This document shows positions 50,660 through 60,773 of a stretch of 64,000 nucleotides of DNA, piece by piece; position 1 is the stretch's first letter, and the number at the start of each line of letters is the position of its first letter. The translations under genes were made by a program, and so were the position numbers. The notes below the pieces were generated by a model. It ran no database searches and was not told the DNA's origin. It was given only the letters and a program-made list of their open reading frames with translations. This stretch comes from Rhodopseudomonas palustris (GTDB taxonomy: Bacteria; Pseudomonadota; Alphaproteobacteria; Rhizobiales; Xanthobacteraceae): the NCBI RefSeq assembly GCF_034479375.1, contig NZ_CP140155.1, positions 992,001 to 1,056,000 on the forward strand, written 5' to 3'.

Positions 50660-51439
50660 TCAGCTCGCGGTGCGGCCGCCGTCGACGGTGTAGGCCGCGC
50701 CCGACACGTAGTTCGCCTCCTCGGAGGCGAGAAACGCCACCACGGAGGCGACCTCGGCGGCAGTGCCGAGCCGGCGGGCCGGAATCCGGTCGACGACCTT
50801 GTCGTTCGGCACCGGCGTCGGGCCTGGATTGCGGCCTTCGACGATCGCGCTCAGCATCCGGCTGTCGATCAGTCCGGGGCAGACGCAATTGACGCGCACG
50901 CCGCTGTCGCCGCATTCCAGCGCCGCCGTCTTGGTCATTCCGATCACCGCGTGTTTGCTGGCGGTGTAGGCGACGATGTCGTTGGAGCCGATCAGTCCGG
51001 CGATCGAGGCGGTGTTGATGATGCTGCCGGACCCCTGCTGCAGCATCACCGGCAGGACATGCTTCATGCCGAGGAACACGCCGACGACGTTGACGTCGAG
51101 CACGCGGCGGAAGGCGTCGAGCGATGTGCGCACGATCGGCGCGATATCGCCCTCGATGCCGGCATTGTTGTAGAACACGTCGATCCGGCCGCAGCGTTCG
51201 ACCGCAGTGCGCACATAGGCCGCGACTTGATCTTCCTGGGTGACGTCGGCGGTGAGCGCGAGCGGTTGCGCCGAGGCGGGAAGGGTGGCGACCGCCTGGT
51301 CGAGTGCGTTCTGATCGCGGTCGATCGCGACGATGCGGGCGCCGCGTTCGGCGAGAAGCTGGATGGTCGCGCGGCCGATCACCCCTGCGGCGCCGGTGAC
51401 CAGCGCCACCCTGCCGTCCAGCCGAATTCGGTCGGTCAT
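50660..51439 (-). CDS. Short-chain dehydrogenase/reductase
   Basis: A 259-residue classical SDR: GAAGVIGR cofactor loop (one Gly changed from the usual GASGIG), YNNAG, catalytic Ser in NTASIAGL and YTASKHAVIGMTKTAALE. It oxidises or reduces an alcohol or ketone; the ester hydrolase downstream may release its substrate. Confidence 0.88.
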   Translation of the reverse strand: MTDRIRLDGRVALVTGAAGVIGRATIQLLAERGARIVAIDRDQNALDQAVATLPASAQPLALTADVTQEDQVAAYVRTAVERCGRIDVFYNNAGIEGDIAPIVRTSLDAFRRVLDVNVVGVFLGMKHVLPVMLQQGSGSIINTASIAGLIGSNDIVAYTASKHAVIGMTKTAALECGDSGVRVNCVCPGLIDSRMLSAIVEGRNPGPTPVPNDKVVDRIPARRLGTAAEVASVVAFLASEEANYVSGAAYTVDGGRTAS

Positions 51440-51669
51440 GCCCGTCGTCTCCCCGGTTCCTTCCGGTTCGATCCGGAATGGTGGCGGCGTCGGGTTGATC
51501 CCGCGCTTGCGCCTGTGCCGATTATTTCAGGTGCGGCGGCGGATGGCCAGCCGACAGGCCGCCGGCAGTCGCCCTTCCCCCGCCGTATTCGGCGTGTTAA
51601 CCGGGACCGATGCAAGCGGCCGAAGCTGTAGAATGTCGCAAGCCTGATTCGTCATTGAAGCCGCGCGGA

Positions 51670-52581
51670 ATGTCCCGAAGCCTCTGTTTTGTCGGTCTTG
51701 CGGCGCTGATCGCCGCCCCGTTGATCACGCTCGCGCCGCCGGCGCAGGCGCAGATCGGCAATATCTTCTCCGACCCGGCGCCGCGTCCGCCCGGTGCGAT
51801 CCCGCGTGGCGCTCCGCAGATGGACGACGAGGAAGAGGTTCCGGACCTGCCGCCGCAGGGCCGCGTGCTGCCGGCGCCGACCCGGCCGCCGCAAGGTTCG
51901 GCGCTGCCCGGTCCGGTGCAGTCGCAGCCGCTGCCGCCGCCGCCCGGCACCACGATCATTCCGCAGTCGCCGCCGGCGACCGCCAATGTTCCGCCGGGAC
52001 AGCCCGACAACGGCATCGCCACCGCGCCGCCGGGCGCCAATCCGCTGCCGGGCCTGCCGCCCGGCCAGCGCCAGCCGCGCGGCGCGCCCCCGACGCCGGC
52101 GACGCTGCAGCCCGGCGACGAAATCGTCACCGAGCCGCCGGCGCAGAAGATCGTCAACAAGAAAGCCAGTTTCACCGGGCTCGACAAGATCACCGGCCGC
52201 ACCATCAGCTTCGACGCCGACATCGGCGAGACCGTGCAGTTCGGCGCGCTGCGGGTGAAGACTGACGCCTGCTACACGCGGCCCTCGACCGAGGCCGCCA
52301 ACACCGACGCCTTCGTCGAGGTCGACGAGATCACGTTGCAGGGCGAGGTGAAGCGGATCTTCTCCGGCTGGATGTTCGCGGCCAGTCCCGGTCTGCACGC
52401 AGTCGAGCATCCGATCTACGATATCTGGCTGACCGATTGTAAGAACCCCGAGACGACCGTGGTCAATGCCCAGCCGGATGCGCCGAAGCCCGCAGCCGCG
52501 CCGCCGCAACAGCGTCGCAGGCAGCCGCCGCGTCAAACCCAGCAGGCCCCGCCGCCGCCGTTTCCGGCATTCCGGCAGTAG
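51670..52581 (+). CDS. DUF2155 domain secreted protein
   Basis: A 303-residue protein; ATG 51670 starts a clear signal peptide (SRSLCFVGLAALIAAPLITLAPPAQA), and an earlier ATG at 51610 lacks one. A long Pro/Gln-rich region is followed by the DUF2155 core DADIGETVQFGALRVKTDACYTR, VDEITLQGEVKRIFSGWMFA and YDIWLTDCK, with conserved Cys residues. DUF2155 proteins occur in alphaproteobacteria, with an unclear envelope function. A Pro-rich tail ends the protein. Confidence 0.85.
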   Translation: MSRSLCFVGLAALIAAPLITLAPPAQAQIGNIFSDPAPRPPGAIPRGAPQMDDEEEVPDLPPQGRVLPAPTRPPQGSALPGPVQSQPLPPPPGTTIIPQSPPATANVPPGQPDNGIATAPPGANPLPGLPPGQRQPRGAPPTPATLQPGDEIVTEPPAQKIVNKKASFTGLDKITGRTISFDADIGETVQFGALRVKTDACYTRPSTEAANTDAFVEVDEITLQGEVKRIFSGWMFAASPGLHAVEHPIYDIWLTDCKNPETTVVNAQPDAPKPAAAPPQQRRRQPPRQTQQAPPPPFPAFRQ

Positions 52582-52619
52582 TCGCGCCTGCCGCAGCGTT
52601 GATCGGCGGTCACCGGGCT

Positions 52620-53294
52620 TCAGTGGGCCGCAATGATCTCGAGCGCTTTGGCCCCCGTCACAGGCTGATCGAGAGGCAGCGCATCGAATGCGGCGATGCC
52701 TTGCAGTGCGTCGTCGAGCAGCGAGCGATAGCGCTGCCGGGGGACTTCGATCGCGCCGAAGCTGCGCAGATGATCCGTCACGAACTGAGTATCGAGCAAC
52801 TCGTAGCCGCCGGCAAGCAGCCGCGCAACGAGATGCACCAGCGCCACCTTCGAGGCGTCGCGGGTGCGGTGAAACATGCTCTCGCCGAAGAAGGCGCGTC
52901 CGAGGCTGACGCCGTACAGCCCGCCGGCGAGATTGCCATCCTGCCACACCTCGACACTGTGACAATGGCCGATGCCGTGCAGGCCGATATACAGCTCGCG
53001 GATCCGGCGGTTGATCCAGGTGTCGTCGCGGCCGGGCTGCGGGGCGGCGCAGCCGTCGATCACGCCCTTGAAGTCGCGATTGACCGTGACGGTGAAGGCG
53101 TCCGACCGCACCGTGCGCGCGAGGCGTGAGGCGACGCGAAAGCCGCCGAGCGGGATGATGCCGCGCAGTTCCGGCTCGACCCAGAACAGCGTCGGGTCGT
53201 CGACGCTCTCGGCCATCGGAAAGATGCCGCAGGCGTAAGCGCGCAGCAGCACTTCGGGGGTGATCTCGGAGGCGGCGGAGTCGCGGGAGGCCAT
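52620..53294 (-). CDS. aat: Leucyl/phenylalanyl-tRNA--protein transferase
   Basis: A 224-residue protein with the family core: [78 protein letters not shown] and [16 protein letters not shown]. It adds Leu or Phe to N-terminal Lys/Arg of proteins, marking them for ClpS-ClpAP degradation. ATG 53294; an earlier GTG at 53300 is possible. Confidence 0.95.
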   Translation of the reverse strand: MASRDSAASEITPEVLLRAYACGIFPMAESVDDPTLFWVEPELRGIIPLGGFRVASRLARTVRSDAFTVTVNRDFKGVIDGCAAPQPGRDDTWINRRIRELYIGLHGIGHCHSVEVWQDGNLAGGLYGVSLGRAFFGESMFHRTRDASKVALVHLVARLLAGGYELLDTQFVTDHLRSFGAIEVPRQRYRSLLDDALQGIAAFDALPLDQPVTGAKALEIIAAH

Positions 53295-53405
53295 GTGCAC
53301 AGCATAGCAGGGCTCATGCGATCGGGCGACCTCGCGCGGCTGCAGGTTCAGCGGATCGGAACGGGACCCAGGCGTCGACCCGCAACGTGGCGATCGACCT
53401 GTCGG

Positions 53406-54077
53406 TCAGCTCCGCACGGCGAGCCAGATCCAGTGCCGAGACCCGTTGCGCTTGCCGACCGCTCGCACCGGCACTTCGTTAACGGCGAAGTTCGTCCGCC
53501 GCAGCCGTCGGGTGAAGTCGTCGTCCGGCCCCGACGACCACAGCGCCAAGACGCCGCCATCGCGCAAGGCGGCGTGGGCGGCGGCTAGGCCGGCGGCATC
53601 GTACAGGCGGTCGTTCGATTTCCGGGAGAGCCCTTGGGGGCCGTTGTCGACGTCGAGCAGAATCGCGTCGTAACCGTTTGCGGCCGCGTGGATCAGTTCG
53701 CCGACATCGCGCGCGACGATGCTGACGCGCGGGTCGTCCAGGCAATCGCCGAACAGCTCTGCCATTGGGCCGCGGCCCCAGTCGATCACCTCAGGCACGA
53801 GCTCGGCGACCTCGATGGCGGCGTCGTTTCCGAACACCGCCAGCGCAGCACGCAACGTGAAGCCCATGCCGAGACCGCCAATCAGAACCCGCGGCTGGCG
53901 TCGGCCGTCCAGCTTCTTGCAGGCAAGGGTCGCCAGCGCTTCCTCGGAGCCGCCGAGCCGGCTGTTCATCAGCTCGTTGGCGCCCAGCCGGATCGAGAAC
54001 TCAGCGCCACGTTGCATCAGCCGGAGTTCGTCGCCGCCTGGGATCGGTGCGGTGGCCAATCTGGTCCAGGGAAGCAT
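53406..54077 (-). CDS. Spermidine synthase-like methyltransferase-fold protein
   Basis: A 223-residue protein with the Rossmann methyltransferase fold of the spermidine synthase group: GGLGMGFTLRAALAVFG, VAELVPEVIDW and ILLDVDNGPQGL in motif order. ATG 54077 gives MLPWTRLATA. It lacks the N-terminal domain of true spermidine synthases, so its substrate is unclear. Confidence 0.82.
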   Translation of the reverse strand: MLPWTRLATAPIPGGDELRLMQRGAEFSIRLGANELMNSRLGGSEEALATLACKKLDGRRQPRVLIGGLGMGFTLRAALAVFGNDAAIEVAELVPEVIDWGRGPMAELFGDCLDDPRVSIVARDVGELIHAAANGYDAILLDVDNGPQGLSRKSNDRLYDAAGLAAAHAALRDGGVLALWSSGPDDDFTRRLRRTNFAVNEVPVRAVGKRNGSRHWIWLAVRS

Positions 54078-54205
54078 GTGGGTTACTCGCGAGATGTCGC
54101 CGGTGTCTGATCTGGAGCTTGCTACGAGGCATGGCAGCCTTTCGCGTGGCTTTCCGTAGCAAGGCGCGGCTGGTCGGCACAAGGCTGGGATTACGTATCG
54201 ACGCG

Positions 54206-55300
54206 TCAGGCAGTCGCTGGGGCCGGTGCCGGTGCCGCCGCCGGGCTCTTGGTGCGGCGGAAACGTAGCACCATCCGGGTGCCGGAATGTGCCGGGTCGC
54301 GCTCGACGCTGGCGTCGAGCTTGGTCGCCATGGCATTGACGATGCGCTGGCCCATGCCGGTCGAGTGCGGATTGGCCTTGACCGCAAGGCCGACGCCGTC
54401 ATCGGAGATCGCGAGTTCGAGATCGTCGCCCTGGGCCTTCAGAATGACGTGGATCGGGCCCTTTCCTTCCGGATAGGCGTACTTCACCGCGTTCATCACC
54501 AGTTCGTTGACGACGATGCCGATCGCGACCGCGCGGTCGGGATCGATCTCGACCGCCTCCGCCTCCAGCGTCAGACGCGACATCCGGTTGCCTTCAGCCG
54601 AGCGACGCAAATCCTCGAGCAGCGCTTCGAGATACTGGTTCAGCATCACGCTTTTGAGATCGTGCGAGGTGTACAGCCGACGGTGCACCTGCGCCACCGC
54701 GGCGACGCGCCCCATCGCGTTGGTCAGCGCCGCCTTGACCTCGCTCTCCTTGCTGGAGGAGGCCTGCAGATGCAGCAGCGACGCGATGATCTGCAGCGAA
54801 TTGCCGACGCGGTGGTTGACCTCGCGCAGCAGCATCTCGCGCTCCGCGGCCAGCGCAGCGTAGCGGTCGCGCGAGGCGCGGACTTCGGCTTCGGCGTCGT
54901 CGCGCGCCTTGCGGATGACGGCCTGGCGCAGCGCCTGGTCGGCGGCGACCTGGAGCAGGGGGACGAAGTCGCCCTGGGTGTCCTTCACCAGATAGTCCGC
55001 GGCGCCGGCTTTCAGCGCGGTCACCGCGATGCTGGAATCCTGTGATGCAGTGACGAACACGACCGGCGGCGCATCCGGAATGTTCTGGATCTGCTCGAGC
55101 GTTTCCAGCCCGTCGAGGCCGGGCATGTATTGATCCAGCGCCACCACGTCGATGCCGCCTTGACGCAACCGCGCCAGCCCGGCTTCGCCGCTCAGGACGT
55201 GCTCGACGCAGAAGCCCTGCCGCTTCAGGCCACGGCTGACCAGGCGCCCGAGCGCCTCGTCGTCGTCGATATACAGCAGGGTCGGCGAAGAAGGAGTCAT
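54206..55300 (-). CDS. Response-regulator/histidine-kinase hybrid (REC + HisKA_2)
   Basis: A 364-residue protein. The N-terminal receiver has acidic DDDE, phosphoacceptor Asp in ALDQYMPGLDG and Lys in YLVKD. A coiled linker leads to the HisKA_2 phosphoacceptor His in EVNHRVGNSLQIIASLLHLQ and an ATPase domain with VNELVMNAVKYAYPEGKG and DDGVGL. There is no membrane segment. The order suggests signals pass from the receiver to the kinase. A 4-base overlap with the upstream response regulator couples the genes. The C-terminus is an Ala/Pro run. Confidence 0.9.
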   Translation of the reverse strand: MTPSSPTLLYIDDDEALGRLVSRGLKRQGFCVEHVLSGEAGLARLRQGGIDVVALDQYMPGLDGLETLEQIQNIPDAPPVVFVTASQDSSIAVTALKAGAADYLVKDTQGDFVPLLQVAADQALRQAVIRKARDDAEAEVRASRDRYAALAAEREMLLREVNHRVGNSLQIIASLLHLQASSSKESEVKAALTNAMGRVAAVAQVHRRLYTSHDLKSVMLNQYLEALLEDLRRSAEGNRMSRLTLEAEAVEIDPDRAVAIGIVVNELVMNAVKYAYPEGKGPIHVILKAQGDDLELAISDDGVGLAVKANPHSTGMGQRIVNAMATKLDASVERDPAHSGTRMVLRFRRTKSPAAAPAPAPATA

Positions 55301-55740
55301 GGAGCCTCGGTTTGAGGAACCTGGATCACGGAAAAGAACAGGCCGAGCTGACGTATCGCGTTGGCGAAGCTCTCGTAGTTCACCGGCTTGGTGATGTAGA
55401 CGTTGCAGCCGAGTTCGTAGCAACGCTTGATTTCCTGCGCGTCGTCGGTGGTCGTCAGCACCACGACCGGCGTGCATTTGAGATGATCGTTTTCCTTGAC
55501 GCGCCGCAGAATGTCGATGCCGCTGGTGTCGGGCAGATTGAGATCGAGCAGAACCAGCAGGGCTCGATTCTGGTGTTCGACGCCGGACCCGTCGGGACCG
55601 AACAGGTAGTTCAGTGCCGCTGTACCGGAGGTGAACGGAATGATCTCGTTGTTGACGCCGGAGCGGCGGATATTGCGCTCGATCAGGCGCGCGTGGCCCT
55701 CGTCGTCCTCGATCATGATGATGGTGACTGGATTGCTCAT
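55297..55740 (-). CDS. Single-domain response regulator (Rcp1-like)
   Basis: A 147-residue receiver: MIEDDEGHARLIERNIRRSG, LVLLDLNLPDTSG with the phosphoacceptor Asp, VVVLTTTDD and VYITKPV. It has no output domain. It shares 4-base overlaps with the kinase genes on both sides and is probably the phosphate shuttle between them. Confidence 0.92.
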   Translation of the reverse strand: MSNPVTIIMIEDDEGHARLIERNIRRSGVNNEIIPFTSGTAALNYLFGPDGSGVEHQNRALLVLLDLNLPDTSGIDILRRVKENDHLKCTPVVVLTTTDDAQEIKRCYELGCNVYITKPVNYESFANAIRQLGLFFSVIQVPQTEAP

Positions 55741-57269
55741 GAGCGGGATTCCCGATTGGTCGCCGCAGTCCATTTCATCGGCAACGTGATAATGAAGGTG
55801 GAGCCCTCGCCGAGCGTCGAGGACACCGACATGGTTCCGCCCAGCCGGCGAACGAGCGCGCGAACGTGGGCGAGCCCGATCCCTTGGCCGGGCCTGTCCT
55901 GTGTACCGGCACGGCGGAAAAGATCAAAGATTCTCTGATGGTCCTTGGGATCGATCCCCCGCCCGTTGTCGACGATTTCGAAGATCGCGAAGCCGAGTTT
56001 CTGGCGGCCGCGCACACGGATGTCGCCGGGAACCCCGTTCTTGAGATATTTCAGCGCATTGTCGATAAGGTTGGAGAAAATCTGCTCGAGCGCGAGCCGG
56101 TCGCTGACGATCTCCGGCAACGGCTCGATGCGGATTTCGGCGTTCGCCTCGGCGGCTTGATGAGCCATCGTCGAGACGATGTTCTCGATCAACTCCCTGG
56201 TGTCGATCGGAACGGGCTGGAACTGGCGGCGGCCTTCGCGCGTGAGGTTGAGGATCGCGCTGATCAGCCGGTCCATCTTGCCGATCGACGACTTGATGAA
56301 GGCGAGCGCCTCGGTGAAATCCTCCGAGAGCTGCTGGTCGGCCGGCTCCAGTTCCGGCTCACCGTCGCTGTCGGCCTTTTCCGGCATCTGTTTGTCGGCG
56401 ACTTCCCGGCTCAGTGTGGCGATGCGGCGGAAGATGTCACTGCGCAGCTCTTCGAGTTCGCTGGTGAAGCCCATGATGTTGACCAGTGGCGAGCGCAGAT
56501 CGTGGCTCACGATATAGGCGAAGCGCTGGATCTCCTCGTTGGCCTCGCGCAGGTCGGTGGTGCGCTCGGAAACCGTGCTTTCGAGGTTCAGATTGTTCTC
56601 GCGCAGCAGAGCTTCGGCTTCGTCGCGGGCGCGCGCGGATCGCCGCACCAGGAAGATCGAGAGCCCGGCGAGCACCAGCACCAGGCCGGAGCCGGCGGTC
56701 GTGACGATCGACGTCAGCGACTGGCTGCGATCGGCCGCCGCGGTCCGCATCACGAACAGCCTGTTCTCCTCGGCCCGCATCGCGGCCATGAAGCTGGCGA
56801 ACTGGTTCATGGCCTCGCGGCCGCTGTCGTCCTGCACCAATCTCCGGGCCTCTTCGGCGCGGTCGAGCTGGGCGAGCGAGATCAGTTGCTTGAACTTGTC
56901 GATCCTGGCCTGCGCGAGTGCGATGCTCCGCTCGATCAGGGGGCGCTGAACCGGATTGTCGGCCACCAGTAGCTGCAGGCGCCGCAGCATAGGCACGACC
57001 CGACCCGACGAATTCTCGAACTCCTCGACGAATTCGGGCCGCCCCGTCAGCAGAAAACCGCGCTCCGAACTTTCGGCACGGCGCATCTGCAACTGGGCGA
57101 GCGAAATCTGGTTCTCGACCTCCAGGGTGTGCGCCACCGAGGCGCCGTCCTTGCGGGCCTTCTGCAGCAGAAACACCGACGCCAAGCTGATGAGAACCAG
57201 GACGGCGAAGGAGAGCGACAGCAGGGAAATCTGGATGAAAGCGCGTCGCCGCGTGGATTCCGGCGTCAC
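55737..57269 (-). CDS. Membrane sensor histidine kinase with CHASE3 domain
   Basis: A 510-residue kinase from GTG 57269. Transmembrane helix about 14-36, periplasmic CHASE3 domain (ISLAQLQMRRAESSERGFLLTG) and second helix near 188-210. Then comes a coiled coil, HisKA with His in IVSHDLRSPLVNIMGF, and HATPase with FSNLIDNALKYLKNG, DNGRGID and GIGLAHVRALVRRLGG. An acidic insert (EKADSDGEPELEPADQQ) splits the HisKA helices, which is unusual. The first gene of the three-gene set. Confidence 0.92.
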   Translation of the reverse strand: MTPESTRRRAFIQISLLSLSFAVLVLISLASVFLLQKARKDGASVAHTLEVENQISLAQLQMRRAESSERGFLLTGRPEFVEEFENSSGRVVPMLRRLQLLVADNPVQRPLIERSIALAQARIDKFKQLISLAQLDRAEEARRLVQDDSGREAMNQFASFMAAMRAEENRLFVMRTAAADRSQSLTSIVTTAGSGLVLVLAGLSIFLVRRSARARDEAEALLRENNLNLESTVSERTTDLREANEEIQRFAYIVSHDLRSPLVNIMGFTSELEELRSDIFRRIATLSREVADKQMPEKADSDGEPELEPADQQLSEDFTEALAFIKSSIGKMDRLISAILNLTREGRRQFQPVPIDTRELIENIVSTMAHQAAEANAEIRIEPLPEIVSDRLALEQIFSNLIDNALKYLKNGVPGDIRVRGRQKLGFAIFEIVDNGRGIDPKDHQRIFDLFRRAGTQDRPGQGIGLAHVRALVRRLGGTMSVSSTLGEGSTFIITLPMKWTAATNRESRS

Positions 57270-57381
57270 CGCGCGGTCTCCGTCATTCTAATACAAAACA
57301 AGAACATTCCCCGCGAGGCGGCCCAATCTGCAACCAGCCCAACGCCGAACTCGGAGAACGGTTCCCCGGTTCGGGAAATTT

Positions 57382-58737
57382 CTAGCGGCCCTCGAGCGCG
57401 CCGCCCGCGAGATACTGCTCCAGCCAGTGGATGTGATAATCCCCGTCGATGATCCCGGGCTCGCGCACCAGCGCCCGGAACAGCGGCAGCGTGGTTTCGA
57501 TGCCGTCGACCACCATCTCGTCCAGCGCGCGCCGCAGCCGCATCAGGCATTCGCCGCGGGTTTTGCCGTGCACGATCAGCTTGCCGACCAGCGAGTCGTA
57601 ATATGGCGGGATGGTGTAGCCCTGGAACACAGCGGAATCGATCCGGACGCCGAGCCCGCCGGGCGGGTGGTAGCGCGCGATCTTGCCGGGCGACGGGCGG
57701 AAATTGACCGGATTCTCGGCGTTGATCCGGCACTCGATGGCGTGGCCGTTGAGCACGATCTCGTCCTGCGCCACCGGCAGGTCGCCGCCGGCGGCGATCC
57801 GGATCTGCTCCAGTACGAGGTCGATGCCGGTGATCATCTCGGTGACCGGATGCTCGACCTGGATCCGGGTGTTCATTTCGATGAAGTAGAACTCGCCGTC
57901 CTCGTAGAGGAATTCGATCGTGCCGACGCCGACATAGTTCATGTCCTGCATCGCCTTGGCGCAGATGCCGCCGATCCGGGCGCGCGCTTCCGCGCTGATC
58001 ACCGGGGAGGGGCTTTCCTCCCACACCTTCTGGTGCCGGCGCTGCAGCGAGCAGTCGCGCTCGCCGAGATGGATCGCGCCGCCGCGGCCGTCACCCAGGA
58101 TCTGGATTTCGATGTGGCGCGGCTTCTGCAGATACTTCTCCAGATAGACCGAGGCGTCGCCGAAGGCGGCCTTGGCCTCGTTGCCGGCGGTGGAGATCGC
58201 CATCGACAGATCTTCGGCGGTGTGCGCGACCTTCATGCCGCGGCCGCCGCCGCCGGCGGCGGCCTTGACCAGCACCGGGAAGCCGATCTCCTTGGCGATC
58301 GTCATCGCGTCGTCGTCCGGGCCGACCGCGCCGTCCGAGCCCGGGACCACGGGGATGCCGAGCCGCTTGGCGGTTTTCTTGGCCTCGATCTTGTCGCCCA
58401 TCAGGCGGATGTGCTCGGCCTTCGGGCCGATGAATTGCAGATTGTGGTCGGCGAGAATCTCGGCGAAGCGCGCATTCTCGGACAGGAAGCCGTATCCGGG
58501 ATGCACCGCGTCGGCGCCGGTGATTTCGCAGGCCGCGAGCAGCGAGGGTATGTTGAGATAGCTGTCCTTCGACGGCGGCGGGCCGATGCAGACGCTTTCA
58601 TCGGCGAGGCGGACGTGCATCGCGTCGGCGTCAGCGGTCGAATGCACCGCGACGGTGGCGATGCCGAGTTCCTTGCATGCGCGCAGAACCCGCAAGGCGA
58701 TCTCGCCGCGATTGGCTATGAGGATCTTGTCGAACAT
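57382..58737 (-). CDS. accC: Acetyl-CoA carboxylase, biotin carboxylase subunit
   Basis: A 451-residue ATP-grasp enzyme: [64 protein letters not shown] and [24 protein letters not shown]. It carboxylates biotin on AccB for fatty-acid synthesis. ATG 58737 gives the standard N-terminus [11 protein letters not shown]. accB lies 110 bases upstream, with the common order accB-accC. Confidence 0.97.
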   Translation of the reverse strand: MFDKILIANRGEIALRVLRACKELGIATVAVHSTADADAMHVRLADESVCIGPPPSKDSYLNIPSLLAACEITGADAVHPGYGFLSENARFAEILADHNLQFIGPKAEHIRLMGDKIEAKKTAKRLGIPVVPGSDGAVGPDDDAMTIAKEIGFPVLVKAAAGGGGRGMKVAHTAEDLSMAISTAGNEAKAAFGDASVYLEKYLQKPRHIEIQILGDGRGGAIHLGERDCSLQRRHQKVWEESPSPVISAEARARIGGICAKAMQDMNYVGVGTIEFLYEDGEFYFIEMNTRIQVEHPVTEMITGIDLVLEQIRIAAGGDLPVAQDEIVLNGHAIECRINAENPVNFRPSPGKIARYHPPGGLGVRIDSAVFQGYTIPPYYDSLVGKLIVHGKTRGECLMRLRRALDEMVVDGIETTLPLFRALVREPGIIDGDYHIHWLEQYLAGGALEGR

Positions 58738-58847
58738 CGGACTACCGAGCTGTAAGGGCCAAAGGGGCGAAGGCGAGGTGCGAGTAGCGAATGGGAAGAC
58801 GACCGGGGCGCCGTTCAATTCGCTAGTCGGAAACTCCCTGGTCGCTC

Positions 58848-59345
58848 TTACTCAACCACCACCAGCGGCTCGCCGAACTCGACCGGCTGGCCGTCTTCGA
58901 CGAGGATCTGGGTGACGGTGCCGGCCCGTGGCGACGGGATCTGGTTCATCGTCTTCATCGCCTCGATGATGAACAGCGTCTCGCCGGCGGACACCCGGGA
59001 GCCGACCTCGATGAACGGCTTGGCGCCGGGCTCCGGCGCCCAATACACCGTGCCGACCATCGGCGAGGGCACCACGCCGGGATGCTTGGCGATGTCGATC
59101 ACCGCGGTCTCGATTGCGGTGATCGCGCCTCCTGCGGCGGGCGCCGGGGCATAGCCCATCGGCACCGAGGCCGCGATGCTGACGTTGCGGGCGACGCGGA
59201 CGCGGAGCCCGGCGCGCTCGATCTCGATCTCGGTGAGATTGGTCTCGTCGAGCAGCAGTGCGAGTTCGCGGATCAGCGTGCTGTCGTCGGTCGCCTTGTC
59301 GTCGTTGGGTTTCGCGGCGGTCTTGGTGTCAGGCTGGCGGGCCAT
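58848..59345 (-). CDS. accB: Acetyl-CoA carboxylase, biotin carboxyl carrier protein
   Basis: A 165-residue protein: a charged N-terminal part, [20 protein letters not shown], a Pro/Ala-rich linker, and the biotinyl domain with PMVGTVY and the biotinylation motif EAMKTMN (Lys target). It carries carboxyl-biotin between AccC and AccAD. ATG 59345. Confidence 0.97.
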   Translation of the reverse strand: MARQPDTKTAAKPNDDKATDDSTLIRELALLLDETNLTEIEIERAGLRVRVARNVSIAASVPMGYAPAPAAGGAITAIETAVIDIAKHPGVVPSPMVGTVYWAPEPGAKPFIEVGSRVSAGETLFIIEAMKTMNQIPSPRAGTVTQILVEDGQPVEFGEPLVVVE

Positions 59346-59392
59346 GTTTCGATCCAGATGTCTTGAGTGAATGGGGCGGGTCAGGCCTCGGG

Positions 59393-59842
59393 TCAGGCGT
59401 TGGCGCCGATTTTCGCGGCGAGACCAAGGATGGCCAGCCGGTAGCCGTCGATGCCGAAGCCGCACAGGCTGGCAAAGGCGGCCTTCGCGATGAAGGAATG
59501 GTGGCGGAAGCTGTCGCGCGCAAAAACGTTGGAAACGTGGACTTCCACGGCCGGGATCTGCACCCCGACCAGCGCGTCATGCAGCGCCACCGACGTGTGG
59601 GTATAGCCCCCGGCGTTCAGCACGATCCCGACGGCCTGCTCGGAGCGCGCCTGATGTATCCAGTCGATCAGTTCGCCCTCGTGGTTGGACTGCCGGCAGA
59701 CGGCCGAAAGGCCGCAGCCGGCCGCGGTCTCGATGCACAGCCTTTCGACGTCGGCCAGCGTTGCGTGGCCGTAAATCTCCGGCTCCCGGGTCCCGAGCAG
59801 ATTCAGGTTCGGGCCATTGAGCACGTAAATCGTTTGCGGCAT
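59393..59842 (-). CDS. aroQ: 3-dehydroquinate dehydratase, type II
   Basis: A 149-residue enzyme: [19 protein letters not shown] with catalytic Tyr in [35 protein letters not shown] and [18 protein letters not shown] with His. It dehydrates 3-dehydroquinate in the shikimate pathway. ATG 59842 gives [11 protein letters not shown]. The accC-accB-aroQ order is common in alphaproteobacteria. Confidence 0.97.
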   Translation of the reverse strand: MPQTIYVLNGPNLNLLGTREPEIYGHATLADVERLCIETAAGCGLSAVCRQSNHEGELIDWIHQARSEQAVGIVLNAGGYTHTSVALHDALVGVQIPAVEVHVSNVFARDSFRHHSFIAKAAFASLCGFGIDGYRLAILGLAAKIGANA

Positions 59843-60452
59843 CCGAATTTCCGGCAATGTCAGCGAAGCTCTCCGGCGGGCGCGCCGTCGGGCCGAAATC
59901 CGGCGCTGCAGCACCGGGTCCAGGCAAAATTCACTTGATTGTCCGGCGTTATAGGTAACCTCACGGCTGAGGGGAAGCCTGAACACGTTCCAGCGACGCC
60001 TGAATCGGCTGATGCTTTGGACGAGCATGGCAAGGCAAGTTTCAGCAAATGCTTGCGATCCGTTTGCAGCGGATGATGAGCCGGACAATCTCTGCGGGCG
60101 ATCGGCGCACAGGAAAACGCAATCGGCGTTCCTTGCGATGCGGTGCGCCTTGCGAGGGCGCAAGCGAGACCCGCGACATCCGCGTGGAACCAGCGTCGCG
60201 AAAGCCCGTTCTGTGGAGACCTTGCTCCTTCAAAAAACGGTCCGGCGTCGCTGCCGAATTTCTGGAGCGCGGAATGCCGCGGTTTTGGTTTGGCAATTCG
60301 GAAACTGGAGGCGTAGGTTTGATTTCAAAGATGGGTGCCTCCGCTGACGCGGACGCGCACGAGGCCGGACCGCCCGAGCAAACGCCCGCGGTTCGACGCG
60401 CCTGATCTCAGGCATGCTGCTTGCATCGCGAAGACGTTCAACGGGAGGCACT
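59843..60452. other. Intergenic region with no supported gene
   Basis: 610 bases between the divergent aroQ and the small gene at 60453. Open frames show no homology or ribosome sites. The aroQ-accBC promoter should lie at the left end (AT-richer at about 59925-59960). No RNA or repeat recognised. Confidence 0.5.
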
Positions 60453-60665
60453 ATGGCCCGCTACATCGTGCGATTTATGAAGGACATCCTCGGCGAGAAC
60501 GGCCGCCAGGCCGAGATTTGCCAGAGCTCCCTGGAGGTCGAGGCGGCGAACAGCCGCGACGCCACCGAGATCGCCAAACAGAAATTCTGTCAGATGGAGC
60601 GGCTGAACGAATGGTCGCTCCACGCCGACCGCGTTCACGTCGCTGAAACCGACTGCCGTCCGTAG
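60453..60665 (+). CDS. Small conserved-looking hypothetical protein
   Basis: A 70-residue protein with GGGAGG six bases before ATG 60453. It reads as a strand-helix-strand (ARYIVRFMKDILGENGRQ, SLEVEAANSRDATEIAKQKFC, WSLHADRVHV), a small alpha/beta fold, cytoplasmic. Function unknown. Confidence 0.75.
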   Translation: MARYIVRFMKDILGENGRQAEICQSSLEVEAANSRDATEIAKQKFCQMERLNEWSLHADRVHVAETDCRP

Positions 60666-60701
60666 CCGGCGGCTCGACGAGCGCGGTCCATCGCGCCATC
60701 G

Positions 60702-60724
60702 AGGCCGCCACGGGGCGGCGGCCT
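60702..60724. terminator. Hairpin between convergent genes
   Basis: AGGCCGCC, loop ACGGGGC, GGCGGCCT: a perfect 8-bp stem between the small gene (stop 60665) and the convergent DsbA-like gene. There is no T-run, so assignment as a terminator is moderate. Confidence 0.55.
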
Positions 60725-60773
60725 TGCTGCCGATCTCCCCGGGAAGCCCGATGAGGGGTGACGTCCGCAGAGC

